Below, piece after piece: positions 1 to 11,249 of a stretch of 64,000 nucleotides of DNA (positions are counted from its first letter, which is position 1; every line of letters begins with the position of its first letter). A model generated the notes under the pieces. The model was given only the letters and a program-made list of their open reading frames with translations. It searched no databases and was not told the origin of the DNA. A program made the position numbers and the translations under genes. Source of the DNA: Gigaspora rosea. Lineage: Eukaryota; Glomeromycota; Glomeromycetes; Diversisporales; Gigasporaceae. The stretch spans positions 148,255-212,254 of the forward strand of contig QKWP01000240.1 of assembly GCA_003550325.1 (NCBI GenBank). The letters are read 5' to 3'.

Positions 1-180
1 CCTCTCTATGCAAATGATAATAATGAAGATATGCACTTTCTAGTAAATGGTTTATATACTTTAAGTAAATTTCGAGGTGGATATACTCAAACTATTTCTC
101 GTCTCATAGTTCAGTGGACAGAACAGAACCATGAGGAAGCCCGTGTTGTCTTCCTCTCCTCCCTATGCCGACGATTATAG
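1..180 (+). CDS. 3' end of an unrecognised coding region (partial)
   Basis: Frame 1 is open from the window edge to a TAG at 178-180, giving 59 codons with mixed, non-repetitive amino-acid composition (for example NGLYTLSKFRGGYTQTISRL followed by VQWTEQNHEEARVVFLSS). The composition and codon use look coding, unlike the AT-rich DNA after the stop. The start and most of the protein lie outside the window, so I cannot name a family. It could also be an exon of a pseudogene or transposon. No downstream exon is recognisable. Confidence 0.4.
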   Translation, partial: PLYANDNNEDMHFLVNGLYTLSKFRGGYTQTISRLIVQWTEQNHEEARVVFLSSLCRRL

Positions 181-1607
181 CGACGATCATGCCCTCTTAA
201 ACATTTATAAGAAAAATTATATTTAGGAAGGAAACAGTCAGATCCTAAGCCTACCCTTAAGGGTTATGACTGCTCCAAAGAAACTAGTCAGAGGCCCTAT
301 TGCTTAATATTAAAGACGAAATTTTTTGCTTGACTAGGTACATCCGTGCTAATAAATCTGTCTATTATTTTATCAAAATCTACCTTACAAAAAATTGAAA
401 AAAAATTAAAAAAATATTTTATTCGATGTTATCTATCCCTATTAAATATATCTATTTAATCAAACTACATTTGGTAAACAATACCGCAAGTACGTGCAAC
501 TTCCCTGCATATTATAATTATATATTTTACCATGCTAAGCCCTTTATAGAATTATGCGTGCTCAATTTCCTACAAATATGATTAAGCTAAACGATTATAG
601 TAAAATGACCACAGTCCTGAAACAAAATACAAACATATGATAGATCCCAACTTTAGCCGCGTATGCGGTGCATCCTTTCCTGTTCATCATCACGTATTTC
701 ACACTTGAATCAGAAATACGATCCTTTATATCGTACTGCGTCTGCTCTGCGTACTTCGTTACACTAACAGCTAACTTTTCCATTTTTTTATAATTTATAA
801 TACATCCCAATACGAAATGGGCCGAGATTCGATGGTGGTACAGTACAATTCCGTAACCGTTTAAACTACAGACCGATCACTAATGACGTTTCGTACTGAA
901 CCTCTAATATACCTAATTACCAATATTTATTGAAGTACATCACTCCACGCACCTAAAACTTAAAACAATTTTAATTTATCCCTCATTTTAATCAACGTAC
1001 CGCCTCTTGCTTTACTTCGCATAACCACAAGGAACCTTGATTCGACTAACCGTCTCAAACCTTTATCAACATAACCGTCTCGAACATACTGAATCAATTT
1101 AAGGTTCGTGAGATAAAATTTTTCTCCTAATGAATCGTGTAAAAATTGTATAATTCTTTTTAACTTTTTTTCGATTTATCTGTAATTCAAATCAAGTGCT
1201 CTATTAAGATCGACAGATTTATTATTGAGTGCGACCAGACTGGTCCTCCTATCCTGATTTCAAAAGCATATCCTCTATTTACTAGAATTTACATTTCAAA
1301 CTGTGATTTTCCGTTACTATCACCCCTGTTGATGTATTACTTTATTGTCTGCAATTATTCCGTGATTAATACCACCCTTAGATCTAAGCTGATTCGTTGA
1401 TTATTATTTAAAAACTTTCCGTGATAAACCTCGATTCTGATACTGACCGAATCGTTTGACTTCGGACTGAACTGTTGCCATCCCTATTTACGACCCGCCG
1501 TTGGCTTCCTTGATAACCTGCTCACTGCATCTGCATCCTCTGGATGCGAACCTTGTTCCCATAATCAATACTATTGTACCAATGAATAAGCACGTGACGA
1601 ATGTTTA
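181..1607. other. intergenic DNA, no supported gene
   Basis: AT-rich sequence with several short open frames of no clear coding character. A minus-strand frame around 1480-1560 reads SHPEDADAVSRLSRKPTAGRK before a stop and could be a gene scrap, but nothing next to it supports a gene. Confidence 0.5.
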
Positions 1608-1761
1608 ATTAGGGATTGGAACCATTTAACTGCCTAAAATTTTTCTTAATCGTTTAACCATTAACCGTTTAATTAGGCCGGTATTAAAATAATTCCGGCC
1701 CACGACCAACATAATTCTCCCGGAACTATAAAGCAATTTTTAAATGGTTCCAATCCCTAAT
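1608..1761. mobile_element. MITE with ATTAGGGATTGGAACC terminal inverted repeats
   Basis: The ends are inverted copies of ATTAGGGATTGGAACC, continuing imperfectly inward (ATTTAA on both sides), and the element is 154 bp long. A second member of the family lies reversed at 49561-49705, where an 8-bp duplication (CTAGAAAA) flanks it. No coding capacity. Confidence 0.7.
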
Positions 1762-1818
1762 CAATACAATTGATTCATTAAACTATTTTTTTAATAATAA
1801 AAATTTACTCTCAAACTA

Positions 1819-1912
1819 GAGGTGCAGGCGAATCGTCAGCTTAAACCGTAACTAGCTAAAACTTATGTCGTAACTAGTTACAGCAATCATTGGGACAATT
1901 CGCCTGCACCTC
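1819..1912. mobile_element. 94-bp MITE with TA target site (Tc1/mariner-like)
   Basis: Starts GAGGTGCAGGCGAAT and ends with its exact reverse complement; a TA dinucleotide borders each end (1817-1818, 1913-1914). A TA duplication is the signature of Tc1/mariner-superfamily insertion. It is too short to encode anything. Confidence 0.7.
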
Positions 1913-2148
1913 TACCTCAAACCCATTCTGACAGATTGATTAAGGTGCTTTCCGATTTCCAGATTCCGTGATGCATGAAAAATCATTAGTCACTTGAAAA
2001 GCGCAGTAAATCCACATTTGTATTATAAATTTTTGTGAAAATTTTTTTTTTGTTTTAAAAGCATTAAATTTTGGTATATAATCACATTTTACAATGGATT
2101 TACATACTAAATTTCTAAAAACTAATATTTAGACTAGTTAGTTATGAC

Positions 2149-3688
2149 CAGTGTTGGTTTGGACTGGTCAGTGGTCAAGCTTGACCAGACCAATTTGACC
2201 AATTTGACCGGTCTGGTCCAAGGGTTTAATACTGGTCAAATTGGTGAAATAAAAAAATATATAATATATTTACATTAACTAATTAAATTAAACTATTTAG
2301 CTAATTGTCTGGAGCGTAGCGGAGGACTTTATATGTTTACATAAGGTGATACAAATGTTACATTTTTGATGCATCAATAATGGTAATATCAAAAATGTAA
2401 CTTCTGTATTTGGTGTCTGTCCGCATGTGTATAATAGTTACCTTTTTGATACATCATATTGTTTTGATTTGTGTCGCATCAAAAAAATGAAATTAGATCT
2501 TAGTTGTTATTGCGCTTCAGACACACAAATGCTGTGCATTAACCTAGTTTAATAATTTGATTTATTTAAAACCTTTTTAGTTTGTATATCAAGAGTACTG
2601 TATTTATTAATTCAACAATTTAAAAATAAATTATTTAAGTTTATTAAATAATGATTATTTGTTTTATAGCAATAAATTTGTTGTTATTTATAAATAATTT
2701 ATTGAAAAGTTAAATTATATATATATACCAAACCTAAATTGGAAGGAAACTACCACTATAAAGGCAGACCTGCGAATTGGGGATACGAACAAAATAACGA
2801 ATCACCCAGTGGGAAGTAAGATGTACGAAATATAGCTCCCTGGCCTAACCAACGGTAGAACACCAACCGCTCTACAAGAAGTTGAAAGTAGTACAGAAAT
2901 GTATTACAAAATCCAGTTGGGAGTTGCTGTATCATATAGGAGGAGTGAGAGCTAGCTTGCTGAGAATAGGGGTAGTTCTTGCTCAGGCCAGTTACGCAAC
3001 ATAGCCGGTGCTCACCTACCTTTAGGGAAAGTATCTGCTAACCAATCCAGATAGCATATCTGCATTAATATACGATAGATTACTGAGAGTAGTGGGTACA
3101 GCAAGGCTCGCCCCCACCATTGGAGGAAGGTAGTGGCTTGAGATACGGGCTAGGTTACGGTAGCATTTAAGAGATGGCTTGAGATACGAACCTGGCAGCA
3201 GCAGCACTACAGGTACTACTAGTGGGTAATCTTGGGACACCAAGGTTTAGGAAGTAGCCGTGAGGTTACGATTGTCTAGGCAAGGCCCTCGCACCTACTT
3301 GGAAGTATAGGATCAGCAATATGAGAGAAGCAGGGAATATAGTGATTAGCCAAATGACAAAATAGGGAGTAGTCCAAAAATCCAGGTCATACAGAAAATA
3401 GGGTATGGAAAGCTCTAGTAGGTTTAGGTCACAGATAGTCAAGAATGTCTGAGTCTGTAGTACTTGAATAGTATAACATTGTATCACATAAACATTACTC
3501 AATAAAGTCTTCGAGGCACAACCTCACCTTAAAAAAAAAAATTATATATATATATATTATATTTATATAATTAAATTATTTAATTAATAATTAAACCATT
3601 TGACCAATTTGACCAGACCAGTTTGACCAAAGGCCCTTTGAACATTGACTAGCAAATTTTTGGTCGACCAGTAGTTTAGACAACACTG
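2149..3688. mobile_element. hAT-like non-autonomous element (1.5 kb) with nested retroposon
   Basis: Begins CAGTGTTGG and ends CAACACTG, and is flanked by an 8-bp near-identical duplication (GTTATGAC at 2141-2148, GTTATAAC at 3689-3696). CAGTG termini and 8-bp duplications are typical of hAT transposons. The ends carry subterminal repeats of TTTGACCAGACC and related GACCAG motifs in both orientations, a common arrangement of transposase-binding sites in hAT elements. No transposase is visible; more than half of the interior is a later retroposon at 2728-3540. Confidence 0.75.
2728..3540 (+). mobile_element. poly(A)-tailed SINE-like retroposon inside the hAT-like element
   Basis: About 810 bp of markedly less AT-rich DNA ending in AATAAAGTCTTCGAGGCAC, then ACCTCACCTT and an A-run. 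It is flanked by an AATTATATATATATAT duplication (about 2713-2727 and 3540-3556). The 3' end (AATAAAGT, short loop, CACCTTA, poly A) resembles that of the SINE at 19744-20759 and the LINE at 11091-18987. GAGG/CCTC can form a 4-bp hairpin near the end. Small open frames on the opposite strand look incidental. The 5' end is not clearly tRNA-like, so this copy may be another family or 5'-truncated. Confidence 0.6.
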
Positions 3689-3699
3689 GTTATAACCCA

Positions 3700-4780
3700 G
3701 ACTTTGCTAAGAAGGCAAAGTCCCTAACTTAGTCTATAATATTATTAATATAGTTTGGAGATGTGTTGTATTTGATAAATAGGGTATACTATTTTGCAAG
3801 TTTAAGATTAGCATTTTATAGTGTTGTCTTTTTGCAGTGTATTGTTTGTATACAAAGATGTATTTTGGTGTGGTAGTATTTGGTTAAGTTGTTGGTTATT
3901 ATATAATTGGGTATCTTTGTGGTTTAGTTGGTAGCACTATAGTATCCAGATTCTTTTCTGAACTTGGTTGCAATTTTGTGTAGTAAATAAGTAGAGAAAT
4001 TAATTTGTAGATTGGTTTTATTAACAATTTGGTTTAATTCTTTTGTTGTAGTAAAAGATAAAAGGCCAAATATAATACAAGTAGTTATAGTTGCTGAATT
4101 TGTATAGCATATGTTTGGAGAAATTAGCCTTTGGACAAGATGAAGTATGTGGATTGTTAAGGTATTGTGTTTACAAAGTGCTTTGGCTATTGTATTAGTA
4201 ATGATTTCCTTAGACTTGTATTGTTGTTTTTGTAGTTTAAAAGATGATAATTGCTTTCTGAGGCTTTAGTATAGCAAGGGCATGTTGTATTTAGAGTATT
4301 TATTAGAATATCATTTGTTGAGTATGTCTAGAATTAGTAATAATATCTTGAGTTTAAATGCCTTAATATAAGAGTATTTAGGGCTAGTTTCTTTTGAAGT
4401 TAAGAAGCATCTGTAGTTTAAGTTGTTGTAAAGAATGGTTCAGTTAGTATAGGCTTAAAGTGAATTCCAGATTCGAAGTTGGGCCTGTGCATGCCATTGG
4501 GCAAAGTGGCTAGTATTGTGCAGATGGTATAAGAATTTGCAGGTATTGGATTTGACATTAGTATGTTGCCAAGCAAGAATTAGTATATTATATCTGAGTT
4601 TATTATTGTAAATATTCTTTTTGAATTAAGAGCTATTGGGTTGAGTAATAATAGCTACTATATTGTTGTGCATAAAGTTGTATATAAGAGTTTTATAAGC
4701 TTTTAGTGCTTTTATATATGATCTAGCTAGACCAATTGTTTATTTGATATATTTGATATATATTGTATATAGTTAATTAA
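3700..4780 (-). pseudogene. decayed LINE reverse-transcriptase remnant (tentative)
   Basis: The plus strand is strongly T/G-rich and C-poor. Read on the minus strand, broken frames around 3750-4100 resemble the region after the polymerase domain in the LINE at 13.5-14.3 kb (for example a GLLSFTTTKELNQIV stretch and a TTKIPNYIITNNLTKYY stretch). Stops and frameshifts are frequent and no catalytic motif survives. This rests on pattern similarity only; an unrelated decayed gene is possible. Confidence 0.3.
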
Positions 4781-4784
4781 TAGT

Positions 4785-6299
4785 TCACAAATAAATAAGA
4801 ATGGCAATTGGAGAGATTTTATAATAAAACATAGTAATACAAAAATTACTTTTTCTATATAAATGTACATATTTTAAAATTTAAATTGCTTGTAACTTTA
4901 ATATATTAAACCAATTTTATCAATCTTACTACTATTAGAATTACAAAACCAGCTCTACAACTTTTACGAAAGTCTTTTTAGAACTTTGCTTAATAAAATA
5001 TCAACTTTATATTGTAGGAAAGGGTATTTTTGTATTATATATAAATATATATATATGTCATTATAAGAAATTATTATTAGCATTCTCATTTATTCATGGA
5101 CTATTAGTTAAGTTATAAATGAATTGCGCAACATGTTGAAATAGTGTTTGTTAGTTGTTATATTAATTGTAGTATTGAATATAGTGATTAGAGAAGTGCT
5201 ATTTCTTAAATTTTTTTTGCAGACAAATTAGTTTACAACTCTTTTATAAATTTAAATTTTTTTAATAAATTTTAAATGTTAATTTCATCTATATTTTCTC
5301 TAATTAAAAGTTTAATTTTAGATTTGTTTTATCAGGACCCTGAACATCTCTCATATAGTTTTGGATAACTGAGATAAACAATGAATAACATGTGAGGTTT
5401 TTTGTGAGATCAATCTGAATTGAAATTTCTTTCTAGAAGATTCTTTTAGGCGTAGCTCTATATTATTTTAAATTCCTTTACTTTTCTTATTTGTACATAT
5501 AATATTTAGATAAGGCATTTCTTTGTGCAGTATTATATAATTTTTATAGTCTGTTTCAGATGCATTTTTTTTAGACTCAGATTCTACTAAGTATTTACTT
5601 AGGTTAGACTTCATTGAAACAGAATTATCTTTGTTCTTTTTATCTTTTATTTTTATTTTGTTCAATTTTGGTTGTTATTATAGGTTTTTTGATGCTTTCT
5701 CCCTTTTTTTATTTCCTTTTTTTTCTTTTTTTTCGAGTTTTTTTTCTTGATGGTTTGTTATTCTTACTATAGATGCTAGATAAGAGGAATTTAAAGAAAT
5801 TCTGATTTGATGAAGCTAGCCATAAGTTTTAATTCTTTGGATTAGTGCAACGAGGCACATTTGGGTATCTACAAGGCAGCCAGATAGAGTGAGACTTCAA
5901 ATTAGAAGAGGTGTAGTAATAGATTTAATTTTGTAATCAGATTAATTTTATTATAATTTTTTCTAATAAAAGTACTCATGAGTTCATCAAAGAGGAAAAA
6001 AATATTGGCTGAACCAAGATTAAATTAATGTTTTTTAATATCCAACAAAAAAAGTTACTATGTCCAATCAAAATTATTTGGACAATTGGACATTGTCCAA
6101 ATGTTCAAATATCCAAAATCCAAATGTCCAATATCATACATGCCATCTCTGACCAAAATTATATAATTCTAATTAATAGTTTATAAGGCATTATTTTTTT
6201 TGTCAAATTTGTTTTTTTTCGCTTTTATAACTGAGACCTTGCTTTTTGTCCTTTATTAAGTTTTAATATTATTACATGCATATGAGAATAATACAATTT
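4785..6299. other. AT-rich intergenic DNA with weak remnants
   Basis: A lysine/asparagine-rich minus-strand frame at 5468-5665 is probably an accident of base composition. Around 5830-5890 the plus strand contains RGTFG and, after a frame change, GIYKAA, which could be a scrap of a kinase glycine loop. Around 6030-6130 there are inverted TTGGACA words like those in the hAT MITE at 26234-26365. Confidence 0.4.
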
Positions 6300-7056
6300 T
6301 ACTTTCCTAGAACAAACAACTCGGACTTCACGATAAGCCTTACGTTACCTTTAGTGAGCACCCAAGGCCCAGAGTTACTGCAAGTTATTTCACAATAACG
6401 TACAGACGCAAAAATAAAATTTGTTAACAACAATAACCTGCCCCACACTTGGGCCCAGGTCCCAGTATGTTAAACGAAAAGTAGTCATATGATCCAGACT
6501 GCTTATATATGTAAAACTTCTAGAATCTTCATCCAGTGGTTTCTCCAAAATTCTCACATGTCTTTTCACGTTACTTGTTCCAAGCCACTCTTGATGATTG
6601 TATCCAATACGGTAGGTGCTTTTCCTTTTTGGGAGCAGTAAACACTGCAGATCTTTTGGAGAGGGTACGCCAAAATGCCCACTTTTGAAAATTCTTTACG
6701 AACTGACGACACCAAACAACATTCCTTTGTAACTTTAGTAAGGATGGTAGTTCTTTCCATATAGTCTGAAGTCCATCAGAGAGCCACCAAGTACTTCTCG
6801 ACTTGTGGTGAGTAATAAACTCTAAGCTTGTCAGCAGGTAGTCTATGAACTTTACCTCTAAATGATAAGTGCCAGTTTTGTGGTGAGTGACAAACTCTAA
6901 AGCCATTAACAGATACTTAGTTAACTGTATTCCTAAATAATAGCTGCCAAGTTGCATGTTTTTTGTTGTTTTTCAACTGTTTCTTTAAGACTTTACTTCT
7001 GAAGTGTTAGCATAATTGTTGGTACAAGGGATCAGCGGATAGAGTTACGGAAGATC
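6300..7056 (-). mobile_element. non-autonomous LINE-related element (tentative)
   Basis: Read on the minus strand, the less AT-rich block begins about 7056 with AACTCTATCCGCTGATCCC, nearly identical to the leader of the LINE at 62.47 kb (AACTCTTTCCGCTGATCCC) and close to that of the LINE ending at 18.98 kb. The interior holds a tandem duplication of about 76 bp (about 6790-6955), which yields a 128-codon open frame with two copies of a LEF-THHK motif. I treat that frame as a by-product, not a gene. No reverse transcriptase is present and the 3' end is not defined by a poly(A) run. Confidence 0.35.
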
Positions 7057-7191
7057 CTAAATTTGTTTCTTTTTTTTTAGCTATATTACTAGTGAATTAG
7101 CTTAATTGATGATCTGGATAAGATCTGCAGAGTTACTATATTGGGACAATAGTAAATTTTGGGGATAAGTACAATATAAATTTTTATTATA

Positions 7192-7576
7192 CATTTCAAT
7201 CTGAGTGGAGTCAAATTAAAAGTATTTTTTTATTAAGTTAGTGATACATGTCAATTAATTAAAAGTTGTAGAGCTCATTGAAACGCATCTAACAGTGGTT
7301 AGATCATCCAAATCGGCCCAGTGGATGGCAAGTTATTATTAAAAAACGATTGGCCAACTATATAAAATCTCTATGTAAACAATATTTGTTTATATAGAGC
7401 TTTTATATAGTTGGCCAATCGTTTTTTAATAATAACTTGCCATCCACTGGGCCGATTTGGATGATCTAACTACTGTTAGATGCGTCTCGACAAGCTCTAC
7501 AACTTTCAATTAATCGACATGTATCATTAACTTAATAAAAAAATACTTTTTATTTGACTTTGCTCAGATTGAAGCA
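7192..7576. repeat. near-perfect 385-bp palindrome
   Basis: Two arms of about 190 bp are inverted copies with few mismatches, separated by only 7 bp (7381-7387). The arms include ATCGGCCCAGTGGATG and a GATCATCCAAATC word that resembles the shared module described at 61552-62215. It is probably a foldback or MITE-type element; it would form a very long hairpin. No coding capacity. Confidence 0.75.
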
Positions 7577-7580
7577 TATA

Positions 7581-7700
7581 CAGTTGGACTCTATAAATGC
7601 AACCTCCATAAATGCAATACCTCCCTAAATGCAGCATAGTGGACATTCGATTTGATTGGCTTGTTGATCACTGGGTTATACAATATAAAAAAATTTTTAA
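7581..7700. mobile_element. truncated pogo-like MITE, left end only
   Basis: A TA at 7579-7580 is followed by CAGTTGGACTCTATAAATGC and CCTCCCTAAATGC, the same left end as the complete element at 23421-23757. No matching right end is seen before the kinase remnant at 8.1 kb. Confidence 0.5.
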
Positions 7701-8087
7701 AGTAACCCTTACTATAAAAAACTACATTATTAATTGGCAACTTGTAGTTTCACATAAATAAAATTTTTTTAACCATATTATAGTGCTCTTTAACTCCTTG
7801 TACGTCTTTTGTAAAAAAAGATCAGTATAGATCAAATATCTCTAAAACTTTATTTAGAGGGAAGTAATACCGTAATACATATGTAATGTATAAGTTAATT
7901 GGGTGTTAATCATTATATAAACTTTTTTTTGCTTCAAACTCAACGCCTTTTTTACAAATAGCACTATAGTAAGACTTTACTAACCAATTTCATACAAGAA
8001 GGTTTAAACCCAAAGCAAAGTACATAGATCGATTTTTAGAAGCAAGGCATGTTTATTGAATAAATGCAAATGCACAAATCAAATTAA

Positions 8088-8600
8088 ATGTATCAAGGCT
8101 TTGATTTGGTAGCATACTTTTTTAGGAGATACTTTTTTGTAATTGCAGATTTCATTAAGTCTTATGACTATTCTAAATTTTCTATTTATAAACCAATTAG
8201 TAAAAAGGGTTTTGGAATTGTATATAAAGCAAAATTGAAAGATTATGGGTTAATCGTTGTTCTTAAATAATTTAAAATATTATATCCATGAAGGAAAAGA
8301 CCATTCAAAGATTTGTTAAAAGAGGTAAGAAATTATATTATTACTACAATAATAATGTAGGAATAATAATAAAGCTGCAAATAACTCAATACTAAATATA
8401 ATTTTAGCTTAAGAATTTACAAAAAGTTTGCAAGCATCCAAATATTATTGAATTTTATGGAGTAACTTAAGGTCAGTAAATAATAGTTGAATTTTGTATT
8501 TATATAATTTTTAAAAATAAATTTATAATAGTTCAGGATTCTATAATATGGTTTTGCAATATGCACAGAAATATTTCAATTAATTTTGTTTATTCTAATT
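8088..8600 (+). pseudogene. protein kinase N-lobe remnant
   Basis: The frame contains a recognisable glycine loop (ISKKGFGIVYKAKLKDYG) followed by a VVLK stretch where VALK (the ATP-binding lysine) is expected, then a stop. After apparent introns the reading resumes as LKNLQKVCKHPNIIEFYGVT (about 8408-8468, the alpha-C/beta-4 region) and MVLQYA (about 8547-8565, the hinge). The order matches a TKL-like kinase N-lobe of the kind amplified in arbuscular mycorrhizal fungi. Several stops and the absence of a C-lobe make this a pseudogene fragment; the introns are guessed from gaps in homology. It lies just outside the left arm of the large inverted repeat. Confidence 0.6.
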
Positions 8601-8621
8601 AAAAATTTATACTTTTATTTT

Positions 8622-8770
8622 ATTTATGAAGCTACAATCGAATAGATTCCTTTTAATAGATTAGATAATATTCAAATAATTGGCAATAGATTTTTAGCAA
8701 TCTGGCTAGATAGAAAACGATGCATGGATGCAGATGGATAAAAACTGAATGCACGCAGTCACAAATGCTA
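8622..8770 (+). pseudogene. second kinase-linker fragment (IPFNRLDNI type)
   Basis: Reads YEATIE, a TAG where Trp is expected, IPFNRLDNIQIIG, then ATWLD/KRCMDADG-like residues in broken frames. This is the conserved linker just upstream of, and leading into, the kinase domain in the Rhizophagus-type family; similar copies stand at 9580-9795 and 19319-19555. It ends where the large inverted repeat begins. Confidence 0.5.
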
Positions 8771-9162
8771 TCATATAAAGTAGAGCTTAAAAAATTAACT
8801 AGATTACAAAATTTACTAGATATTAAGAGAAGTAAGATAGATATTAAACCATTATTATATTGTGTAATTATTTTAATTTATATTTATATAACTATAAATA
8901 TTTAATAAGTTTATAGAGATTCCAAACATGCCAAAGATTATAAAATTGTTGGACAATGAGCCAAAACTTGACCACGAGATTTTAAAGTGGTAAATTAGCC
9001 TTGGGTTTTTTTGTTATTTTGGTTTCCTCTGCCTGGGCGGTAAATAAAGATAAGTAACTTATAACTGTGAACTAGTTTGGGTAAATGAGTTGTTTGTCCT
9101 TATATTTTAGTACAATATTGTATATCATTACCATTATTTTTTCCCTTTTTTGCAATCAAAAA

Positions 9163-9366
9163 TTATATCTTCTTCGTATTTAGAATTAAGTTTGCCTGGG
9201 CTAGTTGCTGTTCTAACTGACTAATTGGCATTTCAGCCGCCTTAAAGACAGCCAATAATGTTTCAGCCACTTTTTCTAAATCTCTTATTTCAGTTTCCTT
9301 GTCTTGGAATTTGGTGCATTCAACTTCTAATTGGTTAGGATAATCGTCATTTAAATTACTTGCTTC
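9163..9366 (-). pseudogene. coiled-coil C-terminal exon remnant, unrecognised
   Basis: A minus-strand frame of 67 codons plus TAA follows a TTAG acceptor-like site at about 9367. It is rich in Leu, Glu and Gln with heptad-like spacing (TEIRDLEKVAETLLAVF, then ISQLEQQLAQANLIL), suggesting a coiled coil. It starts without Met, so it would be a last exon. It sits inside the 568-bp block unique to the left arm. I do not recognise the family. Confidence 0.4.
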
Positions 9367-9579
9367 CTAATTCTGATAGCAAATTTGATAGGTATGAGAG
9401 AATGTGAAACTTGCAATTCAGTGCAAAATTAATGATAAATTGTTTTAACCTACGTTAGCAAGAAGTTCCCGATGTGCTGTTTAAATAATAAAATCTTTAA
9501 AATATATGGACTAACCCAAAACATCACAACAAATGAATATATTACAATATTCGATGAATTTGGCTCTATAAGAACAAAT

Positions 9580-9795
9580 TGCAACCGACATAACACATCT
9601 TATATATGGTGTCAAACATGTGACCCTTAGAAGACAAGGATGGACAAGTGGAAATAAGAATATCAATGATTGCATTAAGGAATTTCAACTTAAAGCTACA
9701 CAATATAAGAATATAATTGAGTAGATTCCTTTTAATAGATTAGATAATATTCAAAAAATTAGAGAAGGATTTTTAGCAAAATGGCTAGGTCGCTA
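9580..9795 (+). pseudogene. kinase-linker remnant in the left arm
   Basis: In broken frames the sequence reads a WCQTCDP cysteine pair, QGWTSGNKNINDCIKEFQLK, then YKNIIE, TAG, IPFNRLDNIQKI. This is the zinc-binding-like Cys motif plus the linker of the Rhizophagus-type kinase family. A one-base shift separates the Cys motif from the WTSGNK part. The TAG replacing the Trp before IPFNRL is shared with the right-arm copy, so the gene was already dead when the inverted duplication formed. Confidence 0.6.
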
Positions 9796-10317
9796 TAGTG
9801 TGTTGTATTTTGCTGTTGTGATGTTGCTGAATTGTAGTCTAGTTCGAATGCAATATATTTGGATCTGGGATAGGGTTAGTGACAGTTTAAAGGTTAAGAT
9901 TAGTGAATATGTGAGTTTAAGTTTTGGGAATTAGAGACGTTGGGGTTAGAATTAAGTTAGCGGATATGCATTAGAGATTAGAAAAGAGGATAGTAGTAAA
10001 TAGCTTGATTAGTATGATAGTACACTGTATTTGTAAAAAAATAAATACAAAATAATTATAAGGCCATACAAATTTAATTACTTGGTTTTCATAACATGTA
10101 TCTTTTTAACTGACCCGGCCGGCCGGCTTTTTTTTTTAAATTTCATATATAAAATTTTATGAAATTTTATATAATTTTTTTTTAAAATCCCACCCGGTTA
10201 TTAAAACATATAAAAAAAATTTTTTTTGAGGTTTCCAAATTTCGACCCGGCCAGATTATGAAAACCAATTGATTAATTTTTCGTGGCCTAATTTACAAAT
10301 TTTTTAAGGTGATATGT

Positions 10318-11090
10318 AACAATAACGCGATTGATTATAATCGATTAAAATTGTTTAAATCGCTAATAAAATTTGTTAAATTTTCCCAAACCTTGACAGT
10401 AATTTTCTTGATAAACACTGATCCAAATCTGTTCAAATTTTTACTGTAGATATTATGCAGATTAATTTATAAAATATCAAAATTTTAGCTAATTTGGATC
10501 GATACTTCTTAAGAAATCGCTTGTATACGATAGCCAATTTTTTTAAACAAATTAACTATTGTATATAAGCGATTTCTTAAGAATTATTGATCCAAATTTG
10601 CTGAAATTTTGGTATTTTATAAATAAATAAGCATACTATCTACAGTAAAAATTTGAGCAGGTTTGGGTTAGTAGTTATCAGGAAAATCGCTGTCAAGGTT
10701 TGAGAAATTAACAAACTTTTCAAATTTTTGTTGTATCTGATATATTAATATATCATATAACAAAAATTCATTAAATTTCTAAAACTTTGATAGCAATTTT
10801 CCTGATAACTGCTAACCCAAACCTGCTCAAATTTTTACTATAGATAGTATGCATATTAATTTATAAAATACCAAAATTTCAGCAAATTTGGATCAATAAT
10901 TCTTAAGAAATCGCTTATATACGATAGTCAATTTGTTTAAAAAAATTGACTATCATATATACAAGCAATTTCTCAAGAACTATCGATCCAAATTAGCTAA
11001 AATTTTGATATTTTATAAATTAATCTGCATAATATCTATAGTAAAAATTTGAGATTTAAACTATAATTGATTATAATCAATCGCGTTATT
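10318..11090. repeat. four-fold (nested) palindrome at the centre of the inverted duplication
   Basis: Besides the main symmetry about 10746, each half is itself palindromic: CTTAAGAAATCGCTT near 10508 pairs with AAGCGATTTCTTAAG near 10566, and the same recurs in the right half. The recurrent unit contains CTGATCCAAATCTG, CTGTAGATA and ATTTATAAAATA. The result is four alternating inverted copies of a roughly 190-bp unit. A diverged single unit recurs at 57010-57245. Confidence 0.7.
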
Positions 11091-11249
11091 TTTTTTTTTT
11101 TAACCTTAAGCAGTCACGCTAATACTTTATTAAGTTTCTTGAAATTACATATTTGCAACTACTTAGAACTACCTAATATCTAAGCTTAGCATCACCCGGC
11201 CACCCTAATGGTACCTAAGTGCGACCTACTGCACTGCTTTCTCAGAGCA

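Larger units (their letters stand above)
8763..10746. repeat. left arm of a giant inverted duplication
   Basis: From CAAATGCTATCATATAAAG onward this sequence is the reverse complement, with moderate divergence, of the DNA on the other side of a centre at 10746/10747. Matching blocks are 8763-8906 with 20857-20775 and 19743-19695; 9475-10317 with 19690-19002; and 10318-10746 with 11090-10747. A block at 8907-9474 is absent from the right arm (inserted here or deleted there). The arm carries a kinase-linker remnant (9580-9795). Confidence 0.8.

Noticed and set aside
3022-3502. Minus-strand frames of 73 and 78 codons
   Set aside because: They fall inside the poly(A)-tailed retroposon, opposite to its orientation, with no recognisable domain.
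6571-6957. 128-codon frame with two LEF-THHK repeats
   Set aside because: Created by a 76-bp tandem duplication in a LINE-related block; no known fold and no second copy.
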